From Arthrobacter hankyongi (GTDB lineage Bacteria; Actinomycetota; Actinomycetes; Actinomycetales; Micrococcaceae), in contig NZ_JAKLTQ010000013.1 in the NCBI RefSeq assembly GCF_022012395.1, positions 62,001-126,000 on the forward strand: DNA of 64,000 bases. Reading direction: 5' to 3'. Below, in pieces: positions 8,175-16,534 of this stretch. Numbering within the stretch: the first letter of the stretch is position 1; each line of letters opens with the position of its first letter. The notes below the pieces were generated by a model, which saw only the letters and a list, made by a program, of their open reading frames with translations, ran no database searches and was not told the DNA's origin. The translations under genes were made by a program, and so were the position numbers.

Positions 8175-9194
8175 ATGAAATTCGGAATCCTTGCCTCCGC
8201 GCAGTATCCGTTTAACGAGGACCTGCAGACCCGGCTCGGGGAGCTGTGGGACCTGACCGAGCACGCGGCGGATCTGGACTACGACTCGGTGTTCATGATC
8301 AGCCATTTCATGGGCAACCTGCAGACGCCGCAGACCATTTCGACCACCGCGAAGCTGATCGAGCATTCGGGCAACATGACCGTCGGCACGGGCATCCTGC
8401 TGCTGCCGCTGTTCCATCCGGTGCACATTGCCGAAGAATTCGCGACCCTGGACCACCTGTCCAAGGGCCGGCTCGTCCTCGGGGTCGGGGCCGGGTACCG
8501 GGACAACGAGTACAAGGCCTTCGGGCTGGACAAGTCCCGCCGCTTCGGCCGGATGCGCGAGAGCATCGAGCTGATCCGGGCACTGTGGACCGGCGAAGAG
8601 GTCGATTTCCATGGCAAGCACTTCGAACTCGAGGGCGAGCACATCGGAATCCGCCCGTACCAGGAGAACGGCCCGCAGATCTGGATCGGCGCGGGGGCGG
8701 AAGGCTCGGTCAAGCGGGCCGCGACGCTCGGGGACGCCTGGTTCGCCCCGGGCAACTCGCCCAAGCCGAACTGGAACGAGACCGCCATGGGGTGGCACGA
8801 GGAGGCGCTGGCCGGGGCCGGCAAGCCGCGGGAAGGGCGCGAGTACCCGATTATCGTGCAGCTGTTCTGCGGCGAATCCACCGAGTCGGCACGGGAAATG
8901 GTCCGGCCCTACATCCAGGATTCCTACTTCGCGTATTCGGAGTATTCGCAGCTGTCCTGGCAGCGCACGGCCTTCGAGTACCTCTGGGACAACGTGTTCC
9001 TGGTCGGCAGCCCGGACGACCTGGCACTGCGCATCAAGGCACTGGAGGCGACCGGCTTCAACCACATCGTCTTCCGGCCCTTCTGGACCGGCATGCCGCC
9101 GGAGCTGGCCCACCGGTCCCTGTCGCTCTTCGCGGAAGAAGTCATGCCGCGTTTCCGGGCGGCCGCGGACAGCGGAGCGGAGAAAGGACGATGA
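8175..9194 (+). CDS. LLM-class flavin-dependent oxidoreductase
   Basis: A 339-residue luciferase-like oxidoreductase beginning MKFGILASAQYPF, with SKGRLVLGVGAGYRDNEY in the flavin-binding region and a C-terminal FWTGMPPELAHRSL shared in outline with the enzyme at 2697. It overlaps the flavin reductase gene by 4 bp (ATGA), so the two are probably translated together as oxygenase and reductase of a two-component system. Known two-component LLM enzymes include type II Baeyer-Villiger monooxygenases and alkanesulfonate monooxygenases; which reaction occurs here is inferred, not shown. Confidence 0.9.
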   Translation: MKFGILASAQYPFNEDLQTRLGELWDLTEHAADLDYDSVFMISHFMGNLQTPQTISTTAKLIEHSGNMTVGTGILLLPLFHPVHIAEEFATLDHLSKGRLVLGVGAGYRDNEYKAFGLDKSRRFGRMRESIELIRALWTGEEVDFHGKHFELEGEHIGIRPYQENGPQIWIGAGAEGSVKRAATLGDAWFAPGNSPKPNWNETAMGWHEEALAGAGKPREGREYPIIVQLFCGESTESAREMVRPYIQDSYFAYSEYSQLSWQRTAFEYLWDNVFLVGSPDDLALRIKALEATGFNHIVFRPFWTGMPPELAHRSLSLFAEEVMPRFRAAADSGAEKGR

Positions 9195-9703
9195 CCGTGA
9201 CGTCTGAATCCTTGGTCATGGAGGCGGGCGAGCTGACCTCCGAGTGGTTCCGCACGGTGATGGGAACGGTGCCCACCAGCGTGGCCGTGGTGTCCGGCCG
9301 CGGCGCGGGTGGAACGCCGGTGGGCCTGGCGATCGGCACCCTGACGTCGGTATCGCTCAATCCTCCGCTGGTCGCCTTCTGCCCGGGGCGTGACTCGAAC
9401 AGCTGGCCCAAGATCCGCTCCAGCGGCCGCTTCTGCATCAACGTGCTGGCCGGCGACCAGCAAACGGTCAGCGGCGTCTTCGCGTCCAAGCGCGGGAACA
9501 AGTTCGACCACGTGGACTGGGTGCCGTCCGAGGACGGCCTTCCGGTGATCGAGGGCGCCGTGGCCAGCATCGAATGCGTCCTGCAGGATGAGCACGACGC
9601 CGGCGACCACACCATCGTCGTGGGGCGGGTCGTGCGGATGGCTGCCAGGCCGGCCGCGCGGCCCCTCGTCTTTCTCGGGGGCAAGTACGGGCAGGTGGCG
9701 TGA
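9191..9703 (+). CDS. Flavin reductase-like domain protein (NAD(P)H:flavin oxidoreductase)
   Basis: A 170-residue protein of the HpaC/flavin-reductase-like family. The pattern TVPTSVAVVSGRG, then PVGLAIGTLTSVSLNPPLVAFC and GRFCINVLAGDQ, is standard for the split-barrel FMN-binding fold. It would deliver reduced FMN or FAD to the LLM oxygenases at 8175 and 6120. Its ATG overlaps the stop of the LLM gene at 8175, and its own stop overlaps the next start. Confidence 0.93.
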   Translation: MTVTSESLVMEAGELTSEWFRTVMGTVPTSVAVVSGRGAGGTPVGLAIGTLTSVSLNPPLVAFCPGRDSNSWPKIRSSGRFCINVLAGDQQTVSGVFASKRGNKFDHVDWVPSEDGLPVIEGAVASIECVLQDEHDAGDHTIVVGRVVRMAARPAARPLVFLGGKYGQVA

Positions 9704-10683
9704 CCACCGCGCTGGCCCCCGGTCTGTTCTCGATCCCGGTGGCCATCCCGATCCCGTCGCTGGCTACGGTGAATGTCTACCTGCTGGAGCTGGAAGGCGG
9801 CGGGGTCGCCCTGATCGACACCGGCTGGGATGACGAAGCGTCCTACCGCAGCCTGGTCGACGGGGTCGCGGCCGCCGGGCACGGGCTTGACGACGTGGCG
9901 ACGATCATCGTCACCCACGCGCATCCGGACCACATGGGCCTGGCCAGGCGGATACGGGATATTTCCGGGGCGCGTGTTCTGATGCACCACGTGGAGGTCG
10001 GCAGGCTGCGTGACGGGCCGACCGGACCCCACGCCTACAACGCCGCGGTGCGCCGGACGTTTCCGCGCTGGGGGGTGGAGGCATCGGACCTGGAGAACTG
10101 GGTCGGCGCCAGTGCCGCGATGCCGGCCCGTTCCTGGGACGTCGCGGCCGAGCCGGTCTGCCACGGGCAGCTGCTGGATCTGCCCGGCTGGCAGCTGGAA
10201 GCGCTGTGGACGCCCGGGCACACGCCGGGGCACCTGTGCCTGTACGACCGCACGACGCGCCTCTTGTTCTCGGGCGATCACGTGCTGCCCCGCATCACGC
10301 CGGTGATCGGGATGCATCCGGGCGAGGAGAGCGATCCGCTGGCCGATTTCCTGGCCTCCTTGGAACAGGTGGCCGCACTCGATGTGTCGACGGTCCTGCC
10401 CGCACACGGAAGCCCCTTCAGCGGGGTTGCCGACCGGGCCGCGGAGCTCATGGCGCATCACCGGCAGCGCCTGCAGGAAGTGCACTCCCGGGTGGAAAAG
10501 CAGCCGGGAGTCACGGCCTGGGGCCTGGCCAACCAGCTCACCTGGTCACGGCCTCTGGCCGACGCGCCGGCCCCCACCCGCCGGCTGGCCCTGGCCGAAA
10601 CCCAGGCCCACCTGGTGCACCTGCACCGCAGGGGCGAACTGGCCAGGTCCGGCACCGGCGCCGAGCGCTGGACAACAACCTGA
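9700..10683 (+). CDS. MBL-fold metallo-hydrolase
   Basis: A 327-residue metallo-beta-lactamase-fold hydrolase. The metal motif THAHPDHMG gives His73, His75, Asp77 and His78, and GHTPGHLCLYD supplies a further metal-binding His. The C-terminal extension resembles the winged-helix tail of LACTB2-like proteins. GTG 9700 overlaps the reductase stop by 4 bp. In this operon it may hydrolyse a lactone or thioester intermediate, for example after Baeyer-Villiger oxidation; that role is inference. Confidence 0.9.
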   Translation: MTTALAPGLFSIPVAIPIPSLATVNVYLLELEGGGVALIDTGWDDEASYRSLVDGVAAAGHGLDDVATIIVTHAHPDHMGLARRIRDISGARVLMHHVEVGRLRDGPTGPHAYNAAVRRTFPRWGVEASDLENWVGASAAMPARSWDVAAEPVCHGQLLDLPGWQLEALWTPGHTPGHLCLYDRTTRLLFSGDHVLPRITPVIGMHPGEESDPLADFLASLEQVAALDVSTVLPAHGSPFSGVADRAAELMAHHRQRLQEVHSRVEKQPGVTAWGLANQLTWSRPLADAPAPTRRLALAETQAHLVHLHRRGELARSGTGAERWTTT

Positions 10684-10738
10684 CCGGGCCGTGCCCGGCT
10701 TCCGCCGCGGCTTTCAGAAGGCTTTAAAAGGAGTAGGT

Positions 10739-12295
10739 ATGAACCGCAATCTTGCATCCGATTTGGAACAGCGGGCCGTCTCGGACCCGGATACGGTGTG
10801 TTTGACGTTCGAGGACGGCCGGCGGTGGACGTACGCCGGCCTGAATGCGGCGGCCTCGGCACTGGCCGCGGTGCTCGCCGGGGCTGCCGCGGGCCGCGGG
10901 CACCGCGTCGCCGTCCAGCTGCCGAATTCCCCCGAACTGGTGGTCACCCTGCTGGCAGCCTGGAAAGCCGGGCTGGTGCCGGTGGCCCTCAGCGGCCTCT
11001 ACAACCAGGCCGAGGTGCGCAAATGCCTCGACCAGGTGCGGCCCGCCGTGGTGATCTCGGCCGCCGGAGCTGCTCCCGGGGACTCAGCCGAACTGCCGCC
11101 GGCCACCGTGGCCCGGATTGCCGCCGCCCACGAAGGGACCGGGCCCGTACCGGCGGGGCCGGCCCTGGCCGCTCCCGCCGTCGCGGCGGAGGACGAGGGC
11201 ATCGTCCTCTTCACCGGGGGCACCACGGGGGAACCCAAGGCGGTGTCGCTGACGCACGCCGGTACCTACACCTCCATGAGCAACCTGGTCCGGGCGCAGA
11301 AGGGCCGGCCGGGCCCGCTGCCGACTGCCGGCGCCGAGGTGCCGCCGAACCTGCTGGCGCTGCCGCTGTTCCACAGCGGCGGATTGCAGTCGATGCTGGT
11401 CGCTTTCCACCTGGGGCGCGCGGCGCTGCTGATGGAACGGTTCTCGGTCGACCGGATCGCCCGCCTGGTTCCGCAGTACGGTGTCGACAACCTCTTCCTG
11501 CTGCCGACGATGATCTATGACCTGGTGCGCGCCGCACCTGCCCCCGACCTGGGCTCGGTCCGCAGGGTGCTGGTAGCCGGCCAGCGGCTCGACCCCATGC
11601 TGCAGCAGGAGTTCGAAAAGAAGTACAACGTGATGGTCCTGTCCAACTACGGATCCACCGAACTGGGCCACGTGGCCGGCTGGACGGGACGGGACATCAA
11701 GGCAGGGATGTGGCGGCCCGGCGCCGTCGGCCGGGTCTACGACGGGGTCACCCTGGAAATACGCGACGGGCAGGGGAACGCACTGCCGGCCGGACAGCCG
11801 GGCGAAATCTGGGTACGGTCCCAGCGCACGCTCGGCTATGTCGGCACCGGCGCAACCACGGCGGGCGACCTCGTGGCCGCAGGCTGGATCCGCTCGGGCG
11901 ACATCGGCTACCTCGACCATGACCAGGTCCTGTTCCTGGTCGGTCGAAGCCGGGAGCTGATCAAGACCGGGGGCTTCCAGGTTTGGCCGGCCGAGCTCGA
12001 GCAGGTGGTGCGCGAGGCTGACGGCATTGCCGACGTGGCGGTGGTGGGACTGCCTGATCCGCGGCTCGGGGAGATTCCCGTGGCCGTCGTCGTGCCCGCG
12101 GACCCGGACGCCGATGCCGACGAACTGGAGGCTGCCGTCATCGGCCACTGCCGCGAGCGGCTGGCCCACTACAAGGCGGTCCGGAAGGTGTTGGTGCTGG
12201 ACTCGCTGCCGCGCAGCGAGGTCGGCAAGATCCGCCGGGACGAACTGGAGTCGGCCGTGCAGGAGAGGCTGGGCGCCGGTGCGGAAATTCGCTGA
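10739..12295 (+). CDS. AMP-forming acyl-CoA synthetase
   Basis: A 518-residue adenylate-forming ligase. The ATP loop is LFTGGTTGEPKAV at residues 157-169, where a Gly replaces the usual Ser of the T-S-G-T-T motif. The hinge reads LVGRSRELIKTGGFQVWPAE and the end SEVGKIRRDEL. ATG 10739 follows AAAGGAG. It closes the operon that begins at 6120 and stops just before a strong bidirectional hairpin. It probably activates the acid released by the upstream oxygenase/hydrolase steps. Confidence 0.92.
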   Translation: MNRNLASDLEQRAVSDPDTVCLTFEDGRRWTYAGLNAAASALAAVLAGAAAGRGHRVAVQLPNSPELVVTLLAAWKAGLVPVALSGLYNQAEVRKCLDQVRPAVVISAAGAAPGDSAELPPATVARIAAAHEGTGPVPAGPALAAPAVAAEDEGIVLFTGGTTGEPKAVSLTHAGTYTSMSNLVRAQKGRPGPLPTAGAEVPPNLLALPLFHSGGLQSMLVAFHLGRAALLMERFSVDRIARLVPQYGVDNLFLLPTMIYDLVRAAPAPDLGSVRRVLVAGQRLDPMLQQEFEKKYNVMVLSNYGSTELGHVAGWTGRDIKAGMWRPGAVGRVYDGVTLEIRDGQGNALPAGQPGEIWVRSQRTLGYVGTGATTAGDLVAAGWIRSGDIGYLDHDQVLFLVGRSRELIKTGGFQVWPAELEQVVREADGIADVAVVGLPDPRLGEIPVAVVVPADPDADADELEAAVIGHCRERLAHYKAVRKVLVLDSLPRSEVGKIRRDELESAVQERLGAGAEIR

Positions 12296-12308
12296 GGCGG
12301 CGCCCCGC

Positions 12309-12348
12309 ACCGGCCCCGTCCGGCGCGGGGCGCCGGACGGGGCCGGTG
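12309..12348. terminator. Bidirectional hairpin terminator between convergent genes
   Basis: A perfect 19-bp inverted repeat (12309-12327 with 12330-12348) separates the ligase gene on the plus strand from the small VOC-like gene on the minus strand. It can serve both. Confidence 0.85.
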
Positions 12349-12350
12349 CC

Positions 12351-12710
12351 TCAGGAGGCAGGCAGGCTGCGGTAGACGGAGAGCACGATGCCGTCGGCGA
12401 GCCAGACCGATGCGCGCTGCTCGTGCGCGCCGGCGGCCGGTGCGGCAGCGGGTGCCGCCCCGGCGGCCAGCAGATGCTGCCAGGCGGCATCCACATCCTC
12501 GACCTTGATGTTCAGGCTCGCCTTGGCGCCGGCCGGAAGCTCTTCGGGCGACGTGAGGGCCAGGGAAATCCCGCCCAGGTCGAACGCCGTCCACCGCTCG
12601 CCGTCCCGCATGGTCACGGGCGGGGAGACCAGCGTGTTGAGGATGGCCTCGGGGCCGCTGGTGCCCGTCGGTGCCGTCAGGGCGATGCTGCGAAGCACGG
12701 GAGCGGTCAT
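12351..12710 (-). CDS. Small VOC/glyoxalase-like protein
   Basis: A 119-residue protein resembling a single half of the vicinal-oxygen-chelate fold: a beta strand region, then ALTSPEELPAGAKASLNIKV and DVDAAWQHLLAAGA, the usual helix before the last strand, followed by VWLADGIVLSVYR. The start at 12710 is fixed by AGGAGGATCC immediately upstream on the minus strand. An Ala-rich insert (AAGAAPAAAPAAGA) is unusual. It is transcribed divergently from the acyl-CoA dehydrogenase at 12776, with one proposed TetR operator between them. Function unknown. Confidence 0.75.
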   Translation of the reverse strand: MTAPVLRSIALTAPTGTSGPEAILNTLVSPPVTMRDGERWTAFDLGGISLALTSPEELPAGAKASLNIKVEDVDAAWQHLLAAGAAPAAAPAAGAHEQRASVWLADGIVLSVYRSLPAS

Positions 12711-12722
12711 GGATCCTCCTGG

Positions 12723-12764
12723 TTGATTGTTCTGGGAAAGCAACATACTATCCGGTCGGTATGA
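12723..12764 (+). promoter_or_regulatory. Promoter overlapped by palindromic operator, copy 3
   Basis: A TTGATT (12723-12728) and TACTAT (12746-12751) pair with a 17-bp spacer fits a housekeeping promoter for the gene at 12776. The -10 lies inside ACATACTATCC/GGTCGGTATGA (12743-12764), the third copy of the proposed TetR site, with 7 of 11 positions paired. Binding there would block RNA polymerase and could also affect the divergent VOC-like gene. Confidence 0.65.
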
Positions 12765-12775
12765 AGGGATCAATG

Positions 12776-13972
12776 ATGAACCTGGCACCTGAGCTCGACG
12801 CGCTGCACCGGCGCGTCGCCGCGGTCATGCGGCAACGGGTCGCGCCGCGCGCAGCGGAAATAGACAGCACGGGGGACTACCCGGAGGATCTTTACGAGCT
12901 GTTCCGGACCGAGGGGCTGCTGGCGCTTTCGCTGCCCGAAAACCTCGGTGGATCCGGCCTCGGAGTCCGCGGCCTGACCGTCGCGACGGAGGAAGCCGCC
13001 AAGCATTCGGCAGCCGCCGGGGTCATGCTGCTGCTCTCGCGGCTGCCGGTGGCCCCGCTGTTGGCCGGCGGCACGGACGAGCAGCTTCAGCGGTGGGCGG
13101 TGCCGCTCGGCCGGGGCGAGCGGCGCGGTGCCTTTGCGATGTCCGAACCGCAGGCAGGAAGCGACGTGCTCGGCCTCACCGCATGCGCCGAGCCGGACGG
13201 GAACGGGTGGCGCCTGACCGGCACCAAGTCCTGGATTTCCGGCGCGGCGGAAGCCGACTGGTTCGTCGTGGTGGCCAGGGTTGCCGGCTCCGGGGAGCGC
13301 CGGGCCGACGCCGTCCGGGCGTTTGTCGTCGATGCGGACGCCGCCGGGCTCTCCCTGACGCAGACGCACCGCCGGCCCGGCTGCCGCGGGGTAAGCCTGG
13401 GCGACATCAGCCTCGACGGGGTCGCCGTCAGCGACGACCGGCGGCTGCCGGGCATCACCGGTGTCGGGCACTTGCTGGGCGGACTGGCCACCATGCGGCC
13501 GGTGGTTTCCGCCCGCGGACTGGGACTGGCGGCCGCGGCCCTGATGCTGGCCGTGGAACGGATCGAGGACCGCCAGGTCGGCGGGCGGCCGGTGGCTGTC
13601 CAGCAGGGAGTCCAGTGGCAGGTCGCCGAGACCGCCGTCCAGCTGGAGTCCGCCCGGCTGCTCACCTACCGGGCCGCCGAACTCATCGATGCGGGCAGCA
13701 GCGGACCGCGGACCGCCGGCCAGCTCGCCGCCGCCAAGCTCGCCTCGAGCGAGATCGCGGTCAAGGCCGCCGCCCTGGCGTCCCAGCTGCACGGCGCGGA
13801 GGCCTGCCTGGCCGGACACCCCGCGGAGCGGCTGGTCCGCGACGCACGCCAGCTCACGATCGTCGAGGGGACCTCGGAGATCCAGCGCAACATCATCGCC
13901 CGCGCCGTGCTCGACAGAACCCTGTGGTGGCAGACGGCCGACCTTCCCGTAGAAAGCGAGTCCAGAGCGTGA
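12776..13972 (+). CDS. Acyl-CoA dehydrogenase
   Basis: A 398-residue flavoprotein of the acyl-CoA dehydrogenase family. FAMSEPQAGSDVLGL is the first signature (residues about 122-136) and VEGTSEIQRNIIARAVL the C-terminal one. The product would form an enoyl-CoA and pass electrons to ETF, encoded at 32.6 kb. Starts at 12761, 12773 and 12776 are in frame; 12776 has the best spacing from AAGGGA, while 12761 lies inside the operator. It heads an operon of nine genes that runs to the terminator at 22.1 kb. Confidence 0.9.
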   Translation: MNLAPELDALHRRVAAVMRQRVAPRAAEIDSTGDYPEDLYELFRTEGLLALSLPENLGGSGLGVRGLTVATEEAAKHSAAAGVMLLLSRLPVAPLLAGGTDEQLQRWAVPLGRGERRGAFAMSEPQAGSDVLGLTACAEPDGNGWRLTGTKSWISGAAEADWFVVVARVAGSGERRADAVRAFVVDADAAGLSLTQTHRRPGCRGVSLGDISLDGVAVSDDRRLPGITGVGHLLGGLATMRPVVSARGLGLAAAALMLAVERIEDRQVGGRPVAVQQGVQWQVAETAVQLESARLLTYRAAELIDAGSSGPRTAGQLAAAKLASSEIAVKAAALASQLHGAEACLAGHPAERLVRDARQLTIVEGTSEIQRNIIARAVLDRTLWWQTADLPVESESRA

Positions 13973-14856
13973 TCTGTGAGAACCGAGTAGTCATTGTCAC
14001 CGGAGCCGGCCGCGGCCTGGGCCGCAGCCATGTGGAGGCGCTGGCGCGCAGCGGCGCGAAGCTGGTGGTGAACGATCTGGGCGTCAACCGGGACGGCCAG
14101 GGACAGGGCACGCCGGTGGCGGAAGAGGTAGCCGCGGCGGTGCGCGCCCAGGGCGGCGAGGCGGTGGCCAGCATGCACGACGTCAGCGACTGGCAGGACG
14201 CGGAGGCCTTGGTCCGGCAGGCGGTTGACACCTACGGACGGCTCGACGCCGTGGTCAACAACGCCGGCATCCTGCGGGACCGCATGATCGTGAACACCAC
14301 CGAGGCCGAATGGGACGACGTCATCCGGGTGCACCTGCGCGGGACCTTCGCCATGCTGCGCTTCGCCGGGGCCTACTGGCGCGAGCAGGCCAAGGCCGGC
14401 AGCCCGCTGGAAGGCAGCGTCGTGAACACCACCTCTCCGTCCGGGCTCTTCGGCAAGCCGGGCCAGGCCAACTACGGCGCCGCCAAGGCCGGGATCGCGA
14501 CGCTGACGATGATCGCTGCCGAGGAGCTTCGCCCCTACGGCGTCACGGTCAACGCCGTCGCCCCGGTGGCCCACACACGCATGACCGCGGACCTGGTCAG
14601 CGATCCCGACGCCGCGCGGCAGCTCGCGCCCGAACACGTCTCGCCGGTGGTGGTGTGGCTTTCGAGCCTCCGGTCCCGCCATGTCACCGGCCGGGTGTTC
14701 GAGGTTTCGGGCAAGCGTTTCGGCATCGCCGAGCCCTGGCGCCACGGGCCCGGAGTCGTCCCGCAGGACGTGATGACGCCCGCCGAGGCGGGGCAGATCG
14801 CCGACACGCTGCTGCCGGCGGCCATGGTGCCGGAGCGGATGGGGGGCAACCTGTGA
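13969..14856 (+). CDS. SDR-family 3-hydroxyacyl-CoA dehydrogenase, MFE-2 type
   Basis: A 295-residue short-chain dehydrogenase. The cofactor motif TGAGRGLGRSH at about residues 10-20, NNAGILRDRM, and the YGAAK active-site motif (Tyr and Lys) are intact; the strongly conserved VVNDLGVNRDG is typical of the dehydrogenase domain of peroxisomal multifunctional enzyme 2. Such proteins oxidise (R)-3-hydroxyacyl-CoAs made by MaoC hydratases, one of which is encoded at 30489. GTG 13969 overlaps the previous stop. A close paralogue lies at 29565. Confidence 0.92.
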   Translation: MICENRVVIVTGAGRGLGRSHVEALARSGAKLVVNDLGVNRDGQGQGTPVAEEVAAAVRAQGGEAVASMHDVSDWQDAEALVRQAVDTYGRLDAVVNNAGILRDRMIVNTTEAEWDDVIRVHLRGTFAMLRFAGAYWREQAKAGSPLEGSVVNTTSPSGLFGKPGQANYGAAKAGIATLTMIAAEELRPYGVTVNAVAPVAHTRMTADLVSDPDAARQLAPEHVSPVVVWLSSLRSRHVTGRVFEVSGKRFGIAEPWRHGPGVVPQDVMTPAEAGQIADTLLPAAMVPERMGGNL

Positions 14857-15803
14857 CCGCCCGCACGGTTCTCGGGCGTCCGCGGTACGACGGGCTGCCC
14901 CGGGCCGGGGACGCCCCGGCGGGGTCCAGCTGGGGGCTGTGGGACGAACCGGCCCTCGGCGCGCTCAACGCCCTGACCCCGGCACAGGTGCTGGCCGCCG
15001 CCGCCACGGTGCGCAACGGCGAGGTGTACCCGCTGGACCTGCCGCAGGGCTTCATCGATCCGCCGCTGTTCGGCCGGCCGGCGGCCGAACATGTCGTCAC
15101 GGGGACGGAGGAGGAGCTGGCCCGGGACGACCTGCTGAACGGCTGGAACACCCAGGGTTCCTCACACTGGGACGGATTCCGCCACATCCGCGACCCCCTC
15201 GGCTTCTACGGCGGGATCCCCGGTGCCGGGCACGGCATCGAGGCGTGGTCGCGCCACGGCATCGTGGCGCGGGCGGTCGTTGCCGACGTGGCCGGGTTCC
15301 GGGCGCGGGCCGGGGACCCGATCGACGCGACCCGGCCCGTCTGCATCGACGTCGACCTGCTGGAACGGACGCTGGCGGCGCAGGAGTCCGTCCTGCGGGA
15401 GGGCGATGTGCTGATGCTGCGCACCGGGTGGCTGGACTGGTACAAACGGGCCGACCGGCGCGCCCGTGCCGAGGCAGCCGACCGGAACCTGCTCCAGGCA
15501 CCGGGGCTGCTGGCCGACGAAGCCACGGCCCGCTGGCTGTGGGACGCCGGTGTGTGCGCGGTGGCCGCCGACAACCCGTCCGTCGAGGTCTGGCCGCTGC
15601 TCACCGGAGCCCGCGGGGACGAGCCGTGCCTGCACATCCGGCTGCTGGCGCAGCTGGGGATCCCGATGGGGGAGCTGTGGGACCTGGATGCCCTGGCCGC
15701 GGCGTCCGCCGCCGACGGCCGCTGGGACGGGATGCTGGTGAGCTCCCCGCTGCCGCTGCCCAACGGCTGCGCCTCGCCCGCCAACGCGGTGGTGATCCGA
15801 TGA
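14853..15803 (+). CDS. Cyclase-family (kynurenine formamidase-like) hydrolase
   Basis: A 316-residue metal-dependent hydrolase of the cyclase family (PF04199). The metal-binding core reads SSHWDGFRHI, giving His105, Asp107 and His111. A second His-rich segment and the late ADNPSVEVWP loop match longer bacterial members. Known relatives hydrolyse formylkynurenine, cyclic imides or isatin, and some act on cyclic diketones. GTG 14853 overlaps the SDR stop by 4 bp, so it belongs to the same translation unit. Ring opening of a cyclic intermediate is a reasonable inference. Confidence 0.85.
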   Translation: MTARTVLGRPRYDGLPRAGDAPAGSSWGLWDEPALGALNALTPAQVLAAAATVRNGEVYPLDLPQGFIDPPLFGRPAAEHVVTGTEEELARDDLLNGWNTQGSSHWDGFRHIRDPLGFYGGIPGAGHGIEAWSRHGIVARAVVADVAGFRARAGDPIDATRPVCIDVDLLERTLAAQESVLREGDVLMLRTGWLDWYKRADRRARAEAADRNLLQAPGLLADEATARWLWDAGVCAVAADNPSVEVWPLLTGARGDEPCLHIRLLAQLGIPMGELWDLDALAAASAADGRWDGMLVSSPLPLPNGCASPANAVVIR

Positions 15804-16534
15804 GCGGCCGGATGCCCATCACCGACTTCGAGACGGTGCTCACCACCACCCGCGCGGTCCGCCGGCGGCTGGACTTCGACCGGCCGGTTCCGGCCTCCGT
15901 GCTCCATGAGTGCCTCGGCCTCGCGCTGCAGGCACCGACCGGAGGCGACGCCGAGGACTGGCGGTTCGTGCTGGTCAACGACCCGGAGACCAGGCAGGCC
16001 ATCGGGGCGGAGTACCTGCGGATCTTCGATGCGAAGATCCGGCCGCGGATGCCGATGCTCCGCCAGGGCGCCACGATGCGCACCCAGGCCCCCGCGCACC
16101 TGGACGAGGCGGTGCAGCGCCGCCGGGCGAAGATCTACGAGAACGCAGCCTACCTCGCGGAGAACATCGGCCGGGCCCCGTGGCTGGTCCTGGCCTGCGC
16201 CACCCGGCCGGACTCGGACGCCCGCATCCGGTCGGCCATCTACGGCTCGGTTTTCCCCGCGGTCTGGTCGTTCCAGCTGGCACTGCGGTCCAGGGGCCTC
16301 GGCTCGGTGATCACCACCCTGCATCTGCGCGAACCCGAAGGGGTGACCCGGATCCTCAGGATCCCCGACGGGGTCACCCAGTGCGCCCTGTTGCCCGTCG
16401 CCTACACGCTGGGCACCGACTTCCGTGCGGCGGCCCGCAAACCCGTCGAGGACGTTACCTTCCTGAACCACTGGGACCATCCGGCCGGGGACCTCGTCTC
16501 CGGCACCGAACCCTTAGGAGCAAACCATGACTGA
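15800..16534 (+). CDS. Nitroreductase-family flavoprotein
   Basis: A 244-residue FMN-binding protein of the nitroreductase superfamily. TTRAVRRRLDFDRPVP near residue 15, QAPTGGDAEDWRFVLVND near residue 50 and a final VAYTLGTDFRAA match the family. Members reduce nitro groups, quinones or enones, or dehalogenate. It overlaps the cyclase gene by 4 bp and the F420 reductase gene by 8 bp. The tight coupling with NpdG suggests a redox step on the same substrate. The electron donor (NAD(P)H or F420H2) is not visible. Confidence 0.87.
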   Translation: MSGRMPITDFETVLTTTRAVRRRLDFDRPVPASVLHECLGLALQAPTGGDAEDWRFVLVNDPETRQAIGAEYLRIFDAKIRPRMPMLRQGATMRTQAPAHLDEAVQRRRAKIYENAAYLAENIGRAPWLVLACATRPDSDARIRSAIYGSVFPAVWSFQLALRSRGLGSVITTLHLREPEGVTRILRIPDGVTQCALLPVAYTLGTDFRAAARKPVEDVTFLNHWDHPAGDLVSGTEPLGANHD

